In this document: positions 9,279-18,752 of the stretch, in pieces
How the letters are laid out: each line of letters begins with the position of its first letter
How positions within the stretch are numbered: the first letter of the stretch is position 1
Assembly: GCA_004010275.1 (NCBI GenBank)
Contig: RBWT01000008.1
Span: 1 to 64,000, forward strand
Direction of reading: 5' to 3'
From: Streptomyces huasconensis
GTDB taxonomy: Bacteria > Actinomycetota > Actinomycetes > Streptomycetales > Streptomycetaceae
Length of the DNA: 64,000 bases
Translations under genes and position numbers: made by a program
Notes under the pieces: model-generated
What the model saw: only the letters and a program-made list of their open reading frames with translations
Databases searched by the model: none
Told to the model about the DNA's origin: nothing

Positions 9279-10691
9279 GTGATCCAGTCATCTCTGACAC
9301 AGCAGCGGCTGTGGTTCCTGAATCAGCTCGAGGACGCCAGCGGCACCTGGAACCTGCCCGTCGCGGTGCGGATGCGCGGGCCTGTGGACCGGACGGCGCT
9401 CGGCTCGGCCCTGCGGGACACGGTGCTGCGCCAGAGCACCCTGCGCACGGTGTTCGTCGACCGAGGCGGCGTCCCCTGGCAGCGCGTCCTGGAGCCGGAC
9501 GAGTTCGAGATCCCGCTGAACGTGGTGACGCCGGTGGCGGAGGCGGACCTGGCGCGGCTGCTGAAGGCCGAGGCGACCCGGGGATTCGACCTGGCCACGG
9601 ATCTGCCGCTGCGGGTGTCCTTGTTCGAGCTGGGGCCCGATGACCAGGTGCTGCTGCTCGTGATGCACCACATCGCGACCGACGGATGGTCCCTGGAGCC
9701 GCTCTTCCGTGACCTGTCGACGTCCTACCGCGCGCGGCTGGAGGGCCGGGAGCCCGGCTGGGAACCCCTCTCCGTGCAGTACGTCGACTTCGCGGACTGG
9801 CAGCGCGAGGTGCTCGGCGACGCCGACGACCCGCAGAGCCTGCTCAGCCGGCAGCTGCGGTACTGGCGGGAGGCGCTCGCGGGCATCCCCGAGGAGATCG
9901 CCCTGCCGAACGACAAGCCCCGCCCCGAGGTGAGTTCGCGCCAGGGCGTCCTGGTGCCGTTCGCCCTGGACGCGGAGTTGCACCGATCGCTGACCGCGCT
10001 CGCCAAGCGGACCGGGACGAGCCTCTTCATGGTCTTCCAGGCCGCGTTCGCGGCCCTGCTGACGCGCCTCGGGGCCGGTCACGACATTCCGATCGCCACC
10101 CCCACGGTCGGCCGCTCCGACGAGGCGCTCGACGACCTGGTCGGCTTCTTCATCAACACCCTGGTGATGCGTGTCGACACCGCGGGTGATCCCACCTTCG
10201 AGGAACTGCTGTCCCGGGTCCGCGACAGGGCGCTGGGGGCCATCAGCCACCAGGACGTGCCGTTCGACCGCCTGGTGGAGGAGCTCAACCCGCACCGCTC
10301 ACTCGGCCGGCAGGCACTCTTCCAGGTCATGCTCATGGTGACCGAGAAGGGCGACACGCTCCGGCTGCCCGGAGTGGAGTGCACGGAACACCCCGTCGAC
10401 TTCCCCATCGTCCGTTTCGACATGTGGCTCGGTCTCACCGAGTCGAAGTCCCCGGAAGGCGACTGCCGAGGAGTTGCCGGAGAACTGCTGTACAGCACCG
10501 ACCTCTTCGAGCATTCCACGATGCAGAGCCTCGCCCGGAAATTCGTCCTGCTCCTGCGGACGGCCGCGACGCAGCCGGAGCTGCCGCTGGCCTCGATGAA
10601 CTCGCCCCGTTCTCTCACGGCGGTGCGGAGGAGGCCGGTGCAGATCCGGACGACGGCGGAATCCGCACCCGAGAGACAGAAGGCGCCGTGA
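9279..10691 (+). CDS. Free-standing NRPS condensation domain
   Basis: A 470-residue protein that is entirely one condensation domain. It begins at the C1 motif (SSLTQQRLWFLNQLED), has an intact catalytic HHxxxDG motif (MHHIATDGWS), and continues through YVDFADWQ, GFFINTLVMR and HQDVPFDRLVEELNP to the C7 region. The C1 opening and FFINTLVMR resemble LCL-type domains. It should catalyse amide or ester bond formation between carrier-bound units, or transfer to a soluble acceptor. Start is GTG at 9279, with GGAGGGA 8 bp upstream. It heads the NRPS operon. It matters because two of the three integrated condensation domains in the operon have damaged active-site motifs, so this one may act in trans. 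Confidence 0.9.
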   Translation: MIQSSLTQQRLWFLNQLEDASGTWNLPVAVRMRGPVDRTALGSALRDTVLRQSTLRTVFVDRGGVPWQRVLEPDEFEIPLNVVTPVAEADLARLLKAEATRGFDLATDLPLRVSLFELGPDDQVLLLVMHHIATDGWSLEPLFRDLSTSYRARLEGREPGWEPLSVQYVDFADWQREVLGDADDPQSLLSRQLRYWREALAGIPEEIALPNDKPRPEVSSRQGVLVPFALDAELHRSLTALAKRTGTSLFMVFQAAFAALLTRLGAGHDIPIATPTVGRSDEALDDLVGFFINTLVMRVDTAGDPTFEELLSRVRDRALGAISHQDVPFDRLVEELNPHRSLGRQALFQVMLMVTEKGDTLRLPGVECTEHPVDFPIVRFDMWLGLTESKSPEGDCRGVAGELLYSTDLFEHSTMQSLARKFVLLLRTAATQPELPLASMNSPRSLTAVRRRPVQIRTTAESAPERQKAP

Positions 10692-11488
10692 CCAACTCAG
10701 TGGAATATCAGAGCGATATCCGCAGCCAGTACGAAAGGGACGGCTGGTTCCTCTCGCCGCACGTACTGGCCGAGGCCCTGATCGACCGCGTACGGGCCCG
10801 GATCGACGACCTGAGCGCTCAGGACCGGCCCGAGGTCGTGTACGAGGAGGGCACCCGGACCGTACGGGCCATCCACGGGTGTCATCTGTTCGACGACCTT
10901 TGCCGCCGGCTCGTCCGGTTGCCCATGTTGCTGGGCCTGGCCGAGGAACTCCTCGGCGAACCGGCCTACGTCTACCAGTTCAAGGTCAACATGAAGCAGC
11001 CGCGGGAAGGCGCCGCATGGCCCTGGCACCAGGATTACGCCTTCTGGTATCGCGAGGACGGCATGGCCTCCGACAAGGCGGTCAACATCGCGGTCCACCT
11101 CGACGAGGTCCACGAGAAGAACGGTCCGCTGTGCGTCATTCCGCGCAGCCAGCACCTCGGGCTGCTCGACAAGGAGCCGAACGGGGCCGGCGGCGACTGG
11201 CACAAGCACGTCTCGGCGGACCTGGAGTACACCGTCCCCGACGAGATCGCGGAGTCCCTCGCGCGGGAGCTGGGCACGGAGCACGCCATGGGGCCCACCG
11301 GTTCGCTCTACGCCTTCCACCCGACGATCGTCCATTCGTCGTCCAACAACCTCTCCGACGATCGCCGGGCGCTGCTCCTCGTGACCTACAACGCCGTCAG
11401 CAATGCCCCGAAGGACTTGAAGCGGCCGGAATTCCTCGTCAGCAGGGACAGCACCCCGCTGGCCGTGGCAGCGACGAACTCGCTGTGA
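10688..11488 (+). CDS. PhyH-family Fe(II)/2-oxoglutarate dioxygenase
   Basis: A phytanoyl-CoA-dioxygenase-family non-heme iron oxygenase of 266 residues. The facial triad is visible as H114-x-D116 (PWHQDYAFWY) and a distal His in IVHSSSNN (H216). The following DDRRALLLVTYN supplies the Arg that binds 2-oxoglutarate. Family members hydroxylate free amino acids (EctD, proline hydroxylases), carrier-bound amino acids, or phosphonates (PhnY). The GTG overlaps the preceding stop, so it is translationally coupled to the condensation protein. Hydroxylation of an amino acid used by the synthetases is the likely role; which one is not shown. Confidence 0.85.
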   Translation: MTNSVEYQSDIRSQYERDGWFLSPHVLAEALIDRVRARIDDLSAQDRPEVVYEEGTRTVRAIHGCHLFDDLCRRLVRLPMLLGLAEELLGEPAYVYQFKVNMKQPREGAAWPWHQDYAFWYREDGMASDKAVNIAVHLDEVHEKNGPLCVIPRSQHLGLLDKEPNGAGGDWHKHVSADLEYTVPDEIAESLARELGTEHAMGPTGSLYAFHPTIVHSSSNNLSDDRRALLLVTYNAVSNAPKDLKRPEFLVSRDSTPLAVAATNSL

Positions 11489-11525
11489 GCACCGCATCGG
11501 CAGACGGACGAGAAGGGAGTGGCGA

Positions 11526-12116
11526 ATGATTGACGTCGAGGCGTACCGGGGCGATCTCATGCGGCTGGGCATGCACAAGGTCGCCCACCAGGACGTGACA
11601 CTGGTGGATCACATGTTCCGGGCCTGCGAAATCCTCCAGGACATGAAGGCGCCCGAGAAGATCTGCATGGCCGGGCTGTTCCATGGCGCCTATGGAACGG
11701 AAGGTCTGCACAACGACGACGTCGAGACCATTCCCGACATCAAGCGCGCCGAGGTCCGGGCGGTCGTGGGGCACGAGGTCGAGCAGGTCATCTTCAATTT
11801 CTCGGTCATGAGTTACGCGTCGCTCGGCAAGAGCTTCCGCAAAGTGATGCGGCCGAACGGCGTCCCTGAGCTCAAGGACCGGCGAACCGGCGAGGACATT
11901 CCGCTGGACCGGGAGCAATTCCTGGACATTTTGCGCATGAAGCTGGGTGACGTCCTGGCGCACATGCCGACGCAGGTCGGTCACACCGTGCTCGATATGC
12001 CGACCGAATTCGCGGGGTTCTGGAAGGTGGCGGCCGAATACCTCGGCCCCGACGCAATCAACACCTGGAACAAGATCACGGGAGAAGAGCTGTGGATCGA
12101 TCCGGAACAGAACTGA
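11526..12116 (+). CDS. DUF6817 / HD-like putative metal-dependent protein
   Basis: A 196-residue protein resembling the DUF6817 family, which looks distantly related to HD-domain proteins. Two His positions are visible: H29 in DVTLVDHMFRACEIL and H53 in AGLFHGAYGTEG. The Asp of a canonical HD doublet is Gly here, as in other proteins of this type, so classical HD phosphohydrolase activity is doubtful. HD-like folds also include diiron oxygenases such as PhnZ and myo-inositol oxygenase. Lying directly after a PhyH dioxygenase is reminiscent of PhnY-PhnZ, but the missing Asp weakens the analogy. It overlaps the next gene by ATGA. Function unknown. Confidence 0.65.
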   Translation: MIDVEAYRGDLMRLGMHKVAHQDVTLVDHMFRACEILQDMKAPEKICMAGLFHGAYGTEGLHNDDVETIPDIKRAEVRAVVGHEVEQVIFNFSVMSYASLGKSFRKVMRPNGVPELKDRRTGEDIPLDREQFLDILRMKLGDVLAHMPTQVGHTVLDMPTEFAGFWKVAAEYLGPDAINTWNKITGEELWIDPEQN

Positions 12117-15100
12117 TGTCGGAATCCTGGGAGGGCTTCCGCCTCTCCAGGCAGCAGGAGCACCTCCTCGGCCCCGACTCCGCCGGGCTGACGGGCCGGT
12201 TGGTGGCCGGCGTGCGCCTCACGGAGCCGCTCGACCGCGAGTCCCTCGAAGAAGCCGCCCGTGACGTGGCGGCGGCACACGAGATCCTGCGCACCGATTA
12301 CCGCAAGGTCCTCGGTGAGCACAGCACGGTGCTGATGGTGATCGAGGACGACCCGCGCGTCCGCGTCTCGGAGAGCTCCGGCGATGAGCACCGCCCTGGC
12401 CGCGGCCGTCCGCGCGGCCCGGCACGCCGACCCCGAGGAAGCGACGCTCCACCTCATTCTCTTCGGCCACACCGACGGTCACCGGACGCTCATCCTGTCG
12501 GCGCCGCGCATGAGCATGGACACGGCCTCCGTCGAGGTCTTCTTCCGCGACCTGCAACAGGCCTGCGCCGCACGGCGGGACGGTACGCCGTGGAGCCGCG
12601 AGGACGTGGCCCAGTACGCCGACTACGCCCAGTGGCAGTTCGAGGAGGCGGTACCCACCAGGGCGGACAAGGAGCGCGCGGCCGAGCGTCAGGCCCACGT
12701 GGCCGCGCTGCCTCCCCTCCACCTCCCCCTGGAGCTGCGCGCGGCCGGTACCGGCCACGACAGCCTGGAGTGGACGGTACCGGCACACCTCGCCCGGGAG
12801 CTGCGCGACCGCGGCGCCGCGTGTGACGGCGGGCTGCGCAGCGTCCTGCTGACCGGCTGGCTCGCGGCCCTCTGGCACGCCACCGGACGGCCGGAGGACC
12901 TCGCGGTCGACGCGACGCTCCCGCGCCGCACGTTCCAGGAACTGGCCACGGCCATCGGGCGCTTCGAGAGCCCGGTGCCGGTCTTCGCCGCCGTCACCGG
13001 CACGACGACGTTCGACGACCTGCTGCACGCGGTGGACCAGGAGATCGCCGCGGCCGAGCGGCCGCAGGAGGGTTCCGCGGAGGCGCCTCGGCAGTACGCC
13101 GCGGTCCTGCCGGGCTTCACCTTCAGCGACACCGCGGGCTTCGACGCGCAGGGCGCGCCGGCCTTCCGCGACCTGTGGACAGAACCGGCCGACGACACCC
13201 ACAAGGTCGGCCTCCACGCGCAGGGGACGGGCGAGGAGATCCGCCTCACGCTGCGCCACCAGAGGGGCGGGATGGCGGAGGGCGGCGCCGAGGCGTTGCT
13301 GACCTGCCTGCGTGCCACCTTGGAGGCCCTGGGCGGTGACCGGTCCGCCGCCGTCTCCTCGGCGGCCATGCTCGACGCGGACGCCTCCCGGGCGCTCATC
13401 GAGGCCACCCACACCACGCGGCCGCCGGCCACCCCGCCGGCGCACTGGCACCGGCAGGTCGAACAGACCGCGCGGCGCACCCCCGACGCCACAGCGCTCA
13501 GGACCGGCACCCGTGCCTGGAGCTACCGCGAACTCGACCGGTCCGCCAACCGCCTCGCCCACGAGCTGGCCGAACGCGGCGTGTCCGGCGGCGACTTCGT
13601 CGGCCTGTGCATGGAGCGCTCCGACGTGGCTCTCGTGGCGATGCTCGCGATCGCCAAGGCCGGCGCCGCCCACGTACCCGTGGACCCGAACCTGCCGCCC
13701 AAGCGCCGCTCCGCCATCGCGGAAGCCGTGGGCTTCCGGCACGTGGTCGCGACGGCCGAGACGTCGTCGGACCTCCCCGCGGACTGCGACGTCGTCCTGC
13801 TCGACCCGGAGCTGTCGGTCTGCGCGCACCGCAGCGACGAGCGCCCCGACACGGTGACGACGGACGACTCTCCCGCCTACGTGCTGTTCACCTCGGGCTC
13901 CACCGGCCTGCCCAAGGGGGTCCTCGTCGGCCACGGGCAGCTCGCGGCCTACCTCGACGGTGTCCTGGACCGGCTCGGCCTCACCGGCGCGATCGACTCC
14001 GTCGCCCTCAGCTCCCTCGGCACCGACCTGGGCAACACCGCGCTGTACCCCCCGCTCATGACCGGCGGCACGCTCAGGGTCGTCGCTCCCCACGTCTCCG
14101 CCGACGCGCAGGCACTCGCGGAACTCCTCACCGAGGAGAGCTACGACCTCATCAAGATCACGCCGACGCACCTGGAGGCCGTCCTCTCGGTGGCCGAGGC
14201 CCCCGAGCGCCTCATGCCGCGCAAGGCCCTGGTGCTGGGCGGCGAGCCGCTCGGCTGGGGCACGTACAACCTGCTGCGGAGCTTCCTCGGCGACTGCGAG
14301 CTGTACAACCACTACGGTCCGAGCGAGACCACCGTCGGCGTGCTCTGCGCGCAGGTGACCTCCGCCGACCTGGCGTCGCTGACCTCCACCGTGCCGCTCG
14401 GCCGGCCCATGCGCCACGCCCGCGCCTATGTCCTGGACCCGCAGCGCAGACCGCTGCCTCTCGGCGTACCGGGAGAGCTGTGGATCGGCGGGACCTCGGT
14501 GTCCCAGGGCTACCTCGCCGGGACGGCGGACCAGCAGGATCGTTTCGTCGAGGACCCGTTCAGCGAGGTCCCGGGGGCTCGGATGTACCGCTCCGGGGAC
14601 AAGGTGCGCCTGCTCCCCGACCTCGGTCTCGAATTCCTCGGACGCGTCGACCGGCAGATCAAGGTGCGCGGGTTCCGGGTCGAACTCGGCGAGGTGGAGG
14701 CGGTCATGCGCCGTCATCCGCGGGTCACGGGCAGCCTGGTCGTGGTGACCGGCGAGAGCACGGCCATGCACCTCGTGGGCTACCTCACCGACGCCGAGGG
14801 CAGCCGCGGGTCCGCGGAGTGGATACGGCCGTTCCTGGCGGAGAGCCTGCCGGAGTTCATGATCCCCTCGCAGTTCGTGGCACTGGACGCCTTCCCGCTG
14901 ACCAGCACCGGGAAGATCAACGCGGCGATGCTGCCCACACCAGGCGCCTACAGCGCGGGCCCCGTGTCGAGCGTGGCGCCGCAGACCCCGACCGAGAAGA
15001 AGGTCGCCGACATCGTCGCCCAGCTCCTGCTGCTGAACGAGGTGGGCGCCGACGCGGACTTCTTCGAGGTCGGCGGGCACTCGCTGCTGGCGACCCAGCT

Positions 15101-15230
15101 GATCGCCCGGCTGCGCGAGGAGTTCAAGGTGAGCGTGAAGCTGCGCAACCTCTTCGAGCGCCCCGTGGTGTCGGAGCTGGCCGAATTCATCGATGAGCTG
15201 CTTGCGAAGAGGACTGGAGAAGAGTGTTGA
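12116..15230 (+). CDS. NRPS module C*-A-T, aspartate-specific
   Basis: About 1,037 residues. The N-terminal third is a degenerate condensation-like domain: where HHxxxDG should be, the sequence reads APRMSMDT, so both His are absent. The adenylation domain (about 13,440-14,920) has [46 protein letters not shown] and the STGKIN lysine. Hand alignment to GrsA gives the code D-L-T-K-V-G-H-V-G-K, nearly the published L-aspartate code DLTKVGHIGK. The carrier domain has [14 protein letters not shown]. The frame changes near 12,380, at the condensation core. The ATG overlaps the previous stop, and the TGA overlaps the next gene. It should load L-Asp and present it to the neighbouring TauD enzyme. 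Confidence 0.9.
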
Positions 15231-16237
15231 CCCCCGAGACAGGCACGATGAAGCGTTTCGGCCGCGCCCGGAAGTCGATCTCGGTCAGCGGCGGGGAACT
15301 GGTCCGGGTGACCCCGCTGACCGAGGGGACACGGGCGGTGGCGTGCACACCGACCGTCGCCGGCCTCGACGCCCGGGAGTGGCTGGCCGGTTCGGGCCGG
15401 CAGCTGGCGGTCCTGCGCGCCGAGCACGGCGCGGTCCTGCTGCGCGGCTTCAGTCCGCTGGACGCCCAGGGACTCGGCGAACTCGCCACCGCCTTCTCCG
15501 GCGAGCTGCGCGACTACGACAACCGCTCCACCCCGCGGACGCGCGTCGGCAACAACGTCTTCACCTCGACGGAGTACCCGCCGGACCAGACGATTCCGCT
15601 GCACAACGAGATGTCGTACACCGCCTCGTGGCCGGACACGCTGTTCCTCACCTGCCTGGTCCCGGCGGCCGAGGGCGGTGAGACGCCGCTGGCCGACAGC
15701 GCCCGCGTCCACGACAGGGTGCCGGCCGCGACGCGCGAGCGCTTCGAACGGGACGGCGTGATGTACGTGCGCAACTTCGGTCTCGGGCTCGACCTCAGCT
15801 GGCAGGAGGCGTTCCAGACCGAGGACCGGGACGAGGTCTCCGCGTACTGCGAGCGGCACGGCATCCAGGCGGAGTGGCTGGGCGGCGAGAGGCTGCGCAC
15901 CCGGCACGTGGTGCAGGCGACCGTGGAGGCACGGGCATCGGGCAGCAAGGTCTGGTTCAACCAGGCCCACCTGTTCCACGTCAGCTCGCTGCCGGACAGC
16001 GTCGAGCGCGAGCTGCGCGAGAGCTTCTCCGAGGACGAACTGCCGCGCAACGCCCTGTACGGCGACGGCAGCCCGCTGGACCCGGCCGACCTGGCGCACA
16101 TCCGGGCCGCCTACGACGCGGAAGAGATCGCATTCCCCTGGCAGGCGGGTGACGTCGTGATCGTCGACAACGAACAGTTCGCACACGGCAGGAGGCCCTA
16201 CGGCGGGGCCCGGTCGGTGCTGGTGGCCATGGCATGA
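15224..16237 (+). CDS. TauD-family dioxygenase, SyrP-like aspartyl beta-hydroxylase
   Basis: A 337-residue TauD/SyrP-type Fe(II)/2-oxoglutarate enzyme. The metal triad is H127-N-E129 (IPLHNEMSYT) and distal H321 (FAHGRRPYGG), with R330 for 2-oxoglutarate. HNExxY and AHGRRP are the same signatures as SyrP, the syringomycin enzyme that hydroxylates the beta carbon of carrier-bound L-Asp. It follows, and overlaps, an NRPS module whose adenylation code is aspartate, so formation of 3-hydroxyaspartyl-S-carrier is the best-supported reaction. The stereochemistry cannot be read. The start is GTG at 15224, inside the end of the NRPS gene, showing translational coupling. Confidence 0.85.
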   Translation: MLTPETGTMKRFGRARKSISVSGGELVRVTPLTEGTRAVACTPTVAGLDAREWLAGSGRQLAVLRAEHGAVLLRGFSPLDAQGLGELATAFSGELRDYDNRSTPRTRVGNNVFTSTEYPPDQTIPLHNEMSYTASWPDTLFLTCLVPAAEGGETPLADSARVHDRVPAATRERFERDGVMYVRNFGLGLDLSWQEAFQTEDRDEVSAYCERHGIQAEWLGGERLRTRHVVQATVEARASGSKVWFNQAHLFHVSSLPDSVERELRESFSEDELPRNALYGDGSPLDPADLAHIRAAYDAEEIAFPWQAGDVVIVDNEQFAHGRRPYGGARSVLVAMA

Positions 16238-17517
16238 GCGACGCAGCGACGTTCGAGGCGGTACGCGAGGAGATCACCTACGCGTTCGACAACACCGTCT
16301 TCTTCCGCAAGCACATGGAAGCAAGCGGCCTGCGGCCCGAGGACATCCGTGACCCCGACGACTTCCGGCGCATCCCGCCGACCTCGAAGGTGCACTACCG
16401 GCGCAACTACCCCGCCGGCGTACTGGCCCGGGGGTACACCCTCAACTCGCCGAACGTGATGCGGTTCCAGAGTTCGGGGACCTCCGGCGACCGTCTCAAC
16501 AGCGCCATCATGTCCTACGACCTGGCGCGGCGGCAGGCGACCGCCCTCGGGGTCAACCGCCGGTTCGACGCGCTGTGGCGCCCGGGCAGCCGGCCCAGGA
16601 TCTGCCGGTTCGCGCCGCCGAACTGCTCGGACGTCGAGTGCGCCACGGGCTTTTCCACCATGGAGGACCGGATTCTGCCGGACGGCACCCTGGTGCTGAC
16701 CGTCGCCCACGACCTCCTGGCGACACCGGAGTGGCAGATCGTCAAGGCCCTCGACGAGATCGAGAGCTACCAGCCCGATCTGCTGGTGGTGGACCCGACG
16801 CACTTCGCCTTCCTCACCAGGTGGGCACGGCGCCTCGACCGGAAGATCACCTCCCCCCGGCACCTGCACACGGTGTGCGGATACACCCTCATGACGCGGG
16901 TGGCGCGGCGCCAGATCGAGGCGTTCATGGGGCCGGACGCCCCGATCGGCGACATGATCGGCATGTCCGAGCTGGGCTACCTCGGCTTCGAGTGCGATCA
17001 CGGGCAACGCCACATCAACGACAAGGACTTCTACGTCGAGTTCGTCGAGGGGGGCAAGCCCGTCGAGAACGGCCGCATGGGCGAGCTGTACGTCACCACC
17101 ATCGACGACGGCCTGATCCCGCGCGTCCGGTATGCCACCGGGGACTACTTCACCCCGGTGGGGGAGGCCTGCGCGTGCGGCAGCGAGCTGCCGGTGGTGC
17201 GGGTCGAGGGCCGGGCCACGCACATGGTCCGGCTGCCGGACGGCCGCGTCGTCACACCCGCGGCCGTGGACGCCGCGGTCGGCACGGCGCCCTGGCTGGA
17301 CATCTACAAGTTCGAGCAGGACCGGACGGGCGTGTGCACCTTCCGGTACATCCCCAACGCCGCGGCACGGCCCGACGACGTCGCGGCCCTCGAAGCCCGC
17401 CTGGCCGAGACCCTCTCGCCCCAGCACGTCCGCCTGGAGGCCGTGGACTACATTTCCGCCGAACGCAGCGGGAAATTCCAGCCATGTGTCTCCCACATCT
17501 CCGCAGAGGCTGTGTGA
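16234..17517 (+). CDS. PaaK-like adenylate-forming enzyme
   Basis: A 427-residue protein of the phenylacetate-CoA ligase (PaaK)/coenzyme F390 synthetase-like branch of adenylating enzymes. Seen are the P-loop FQSSGTSGDRLNS, the central IGMSELGYLGFECDHG, YATGDYF, the CACG cysteine pair typical of PaaK-like enzymes, and the C-terminal SAERSGKFQP with its lysine. It lacks a carrier domain, so it activates a free acid and passes it to CoA, a carrier protein, an amine or a sulfur donor. It overlaps TauD by ATGA and is immediately followed by a SufS-like enzyme. That suggests a paired activation and heteroatom-transfer reaction, but the substrate is unknown. Confidence 0.8.
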   Translation: MSDAATFEAVREEITYAFDNTVFFRKHMEASGLRPEDIRDPDDFRRIPPTSKVHYRRNYPAGVLARGYTLNSPNVMRFQSSGTSGDRLNSAIMSYDLARRQATALGVNRRFDALWRPGSRPRICRFAPPNCSDVECATGFSTMEDRILPDGTLVLTVAHDLLATPEWQIVKALDEIESYQPDLLVVDPTHFAFLTRWARRLDRKITSPRHLHTVCGYTLMTRVARRQIEAFMGPDAPIGDMIGMSELGYLGFECDHGQRHINDKDFYVEFVEGGKPVENGRMGELYVTTIDDGLIPRVRYATGDYFTPVGEACACGSELPVVRVEGRATHMVRLPDGRVVTPAAVDAAVGTAPWLDIYKFEQDRTGVCTFRYIPNAAARPDDVAALEARLAETLSPQHVRLEAVDYISAERSGKFQPCVSHISAEAV

Positions 17518-18752
17518 TGACCGTTCAGAGTGCCCCCCGAGACGACTTCCCGGCGCTGCGACGAGAGATCGACGGCCAGACGATCTCCTATCTGGACAAC
17601 GGGGCGACGACCCTCAAGCCGCGCCCCGTCATCGACGCCATCACCGAGTACTACGAGACCAACGGCGCCAACATCCACCGCGGCAAGCACCGGCTCTCCG
17701 AAGAGGCCTCGGACGCGTACGAGGCATCCCGCACCGTGCTGGCCCGGTACATCGGCGCGGCCGCGAACGAGGTCGTCCTGCTGCGCAACACCACCGAGGC
17801 CGTCAACCTCGTCGCCGGTGGCCTCGACCTGCCCCCGGACGCCTACATCGTCGGCTGCCTGGACGCGCACCACTCCCAGATACTGCCCTGGCGCAGGGCG
17901 GGCCGCCTCGACCTCACCCGGGTGGACGGCTACGGCCGCCTCGACCGCGACCACTTCAGGCAGCTTCTGCGGGGCCGCCCCCAGGTGGTGGCGCTCACCC
18001 ACTGCTCCAACGTCACCGGGGTCATCCACCCGGTGGAGGAGCTCATCGCCGAGGTCCGCGCCGCCTGCGACGCCGTCATCGTCCTGGACGCCGCGCAGTC
18101 CCTGCCGCACGAGAGCGTCAACGTACACAAGCTGAACGTCGACTTCATGGCGTTCTCGATGCACAAGATGCTCGGGCCCACCGGCGTCGGCTGCCTCTTC
18201 GGCCGCAGCGAACTCCTCGCGGGGCTGCGGCCGTCGAGCGTCGGCGGCGGCATGGTCGACTGGGTCGACGTCGACGGCAGCGTCGACCGGCGCATCCCGT
18301 TCAAGTTCGAGGCCGGAACTCCGGCCATCGCCTCGATCATCGGCAGCGCGGCGGCCATCCACTACCTCGAGGGGCTGGACGCCGGCCGCCGCCACGAGCA
18401 CGCGCAGGAACTCTGCACGGCCCTGGTCGACGGAGCGCTCGACCGTCCGGGGGTGAGTCTGATCGGCCCCCCGGACACGAAGGACCGCATCCCCCTCGCG
18501 ACCCTGCGGCTGGCGGACGGCGTCCCCGCCGGAGAGGTCGCCCGCCTGCTCAGCGACTCCCACGGCTACATGGTGCGCAGCGGCCACATGTGCGCACAGC
18601 CCCTGGTCACGGAGCTGGCAGGCGGTGAAGTCCTGCGTGTCTCGGCGTACGTGTACAACGACGTCACGGAGATCGAGGGCTTCTACCGGGCGCTGGACGA
18701 CCTCCTGAGCTGGATGGCCCCGACGGTGCCGGCGGGAGCGGGACGCCCATGA
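17517..18752 (+). CDS. SufS-like class V PLP enzyme (cysteine desulfurase family)
   Basis: A 411-residue fold-type I PLP enzyme very close in layout to SufS/CsdA. The opening is ISYLDNGATTLKPRPVIDAI. The PLP lysine is K217 in FSMHKMLGPTGVG. The sulfur-accepting cysteine is C359 in RSGHMCAQPL, matching the SufS active-site loop. Both catalytic residues are therefore kept, so it could release persulfide sulfur from cysteine. Alternatively it could do another beta- or gamma-elimination on a carrier-bound or free amino acid, because biosynthetic relatives have been repurposed. No SufE, SufU, SufB/C/D or ThiS-like gene is nearby, arguing against Fe-S cluster assembly. It overlaps its neighbours on both sides. 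Confidence 0.85.
   Translation: MTVQSAPRDDFPALRREIDGQTISYLDNGATTLKPRPVIDAITEYYETNGANIHRGKHRLSEEASDAYEASRTVLARYIGAAANEVVLLRNTTEAVNLVAGGLDLPPDAYIVGCLDAHHSQILPWRRAGRLDLTRVDGYGRLDRDHFRQLLRGRPQVVALTHCSNVTGVIHPVEELIAEVRAACDAVIVLDAAQSLPHESVNVHKLNVDFMAFSMHKMLGPTGVGCLFGRSELLAGLRPSSVGGGMVDWVDVDGSVDRRIPFKFEAGTPAIASIIGSAAAIHYLEGLDAGRRHEHAQELCTALVDGALDRPGVSLIGPPDTKDRIPLATLRLADGVPAGEVARLLSDSHGYMVRSGHMCAQPLVTELAGGEVLRVSAYVYNDVTEIEGFYRALDDLLSWMAPTVPAGAGRP

Noticed and set aside
8557..9300. Long minus-strand reading frame across the leader and tandem repeat
   Set aside because: Composition is repeat-driven, no family resemblance, no ribosome site; the low-GC part lacks Streptomyces codon bias.
12116..15230. 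Tyrosine-loading NovH-like protein for an aminocoumarin
   Set aside because: The adenylation code is aspartate, the protein has an N-terminal condensation-like domain, and no NovI/J/K/L equivalents are present; only the sugar half of novobiocin is represented.
17517..18752. Housekeeping SufS for Fe-S assembly
   Set aside because: It overlaps biosynthetic genes on both sides and lacks SufB/C/D/U neighbours, so a dedicated pathway role is more likely.
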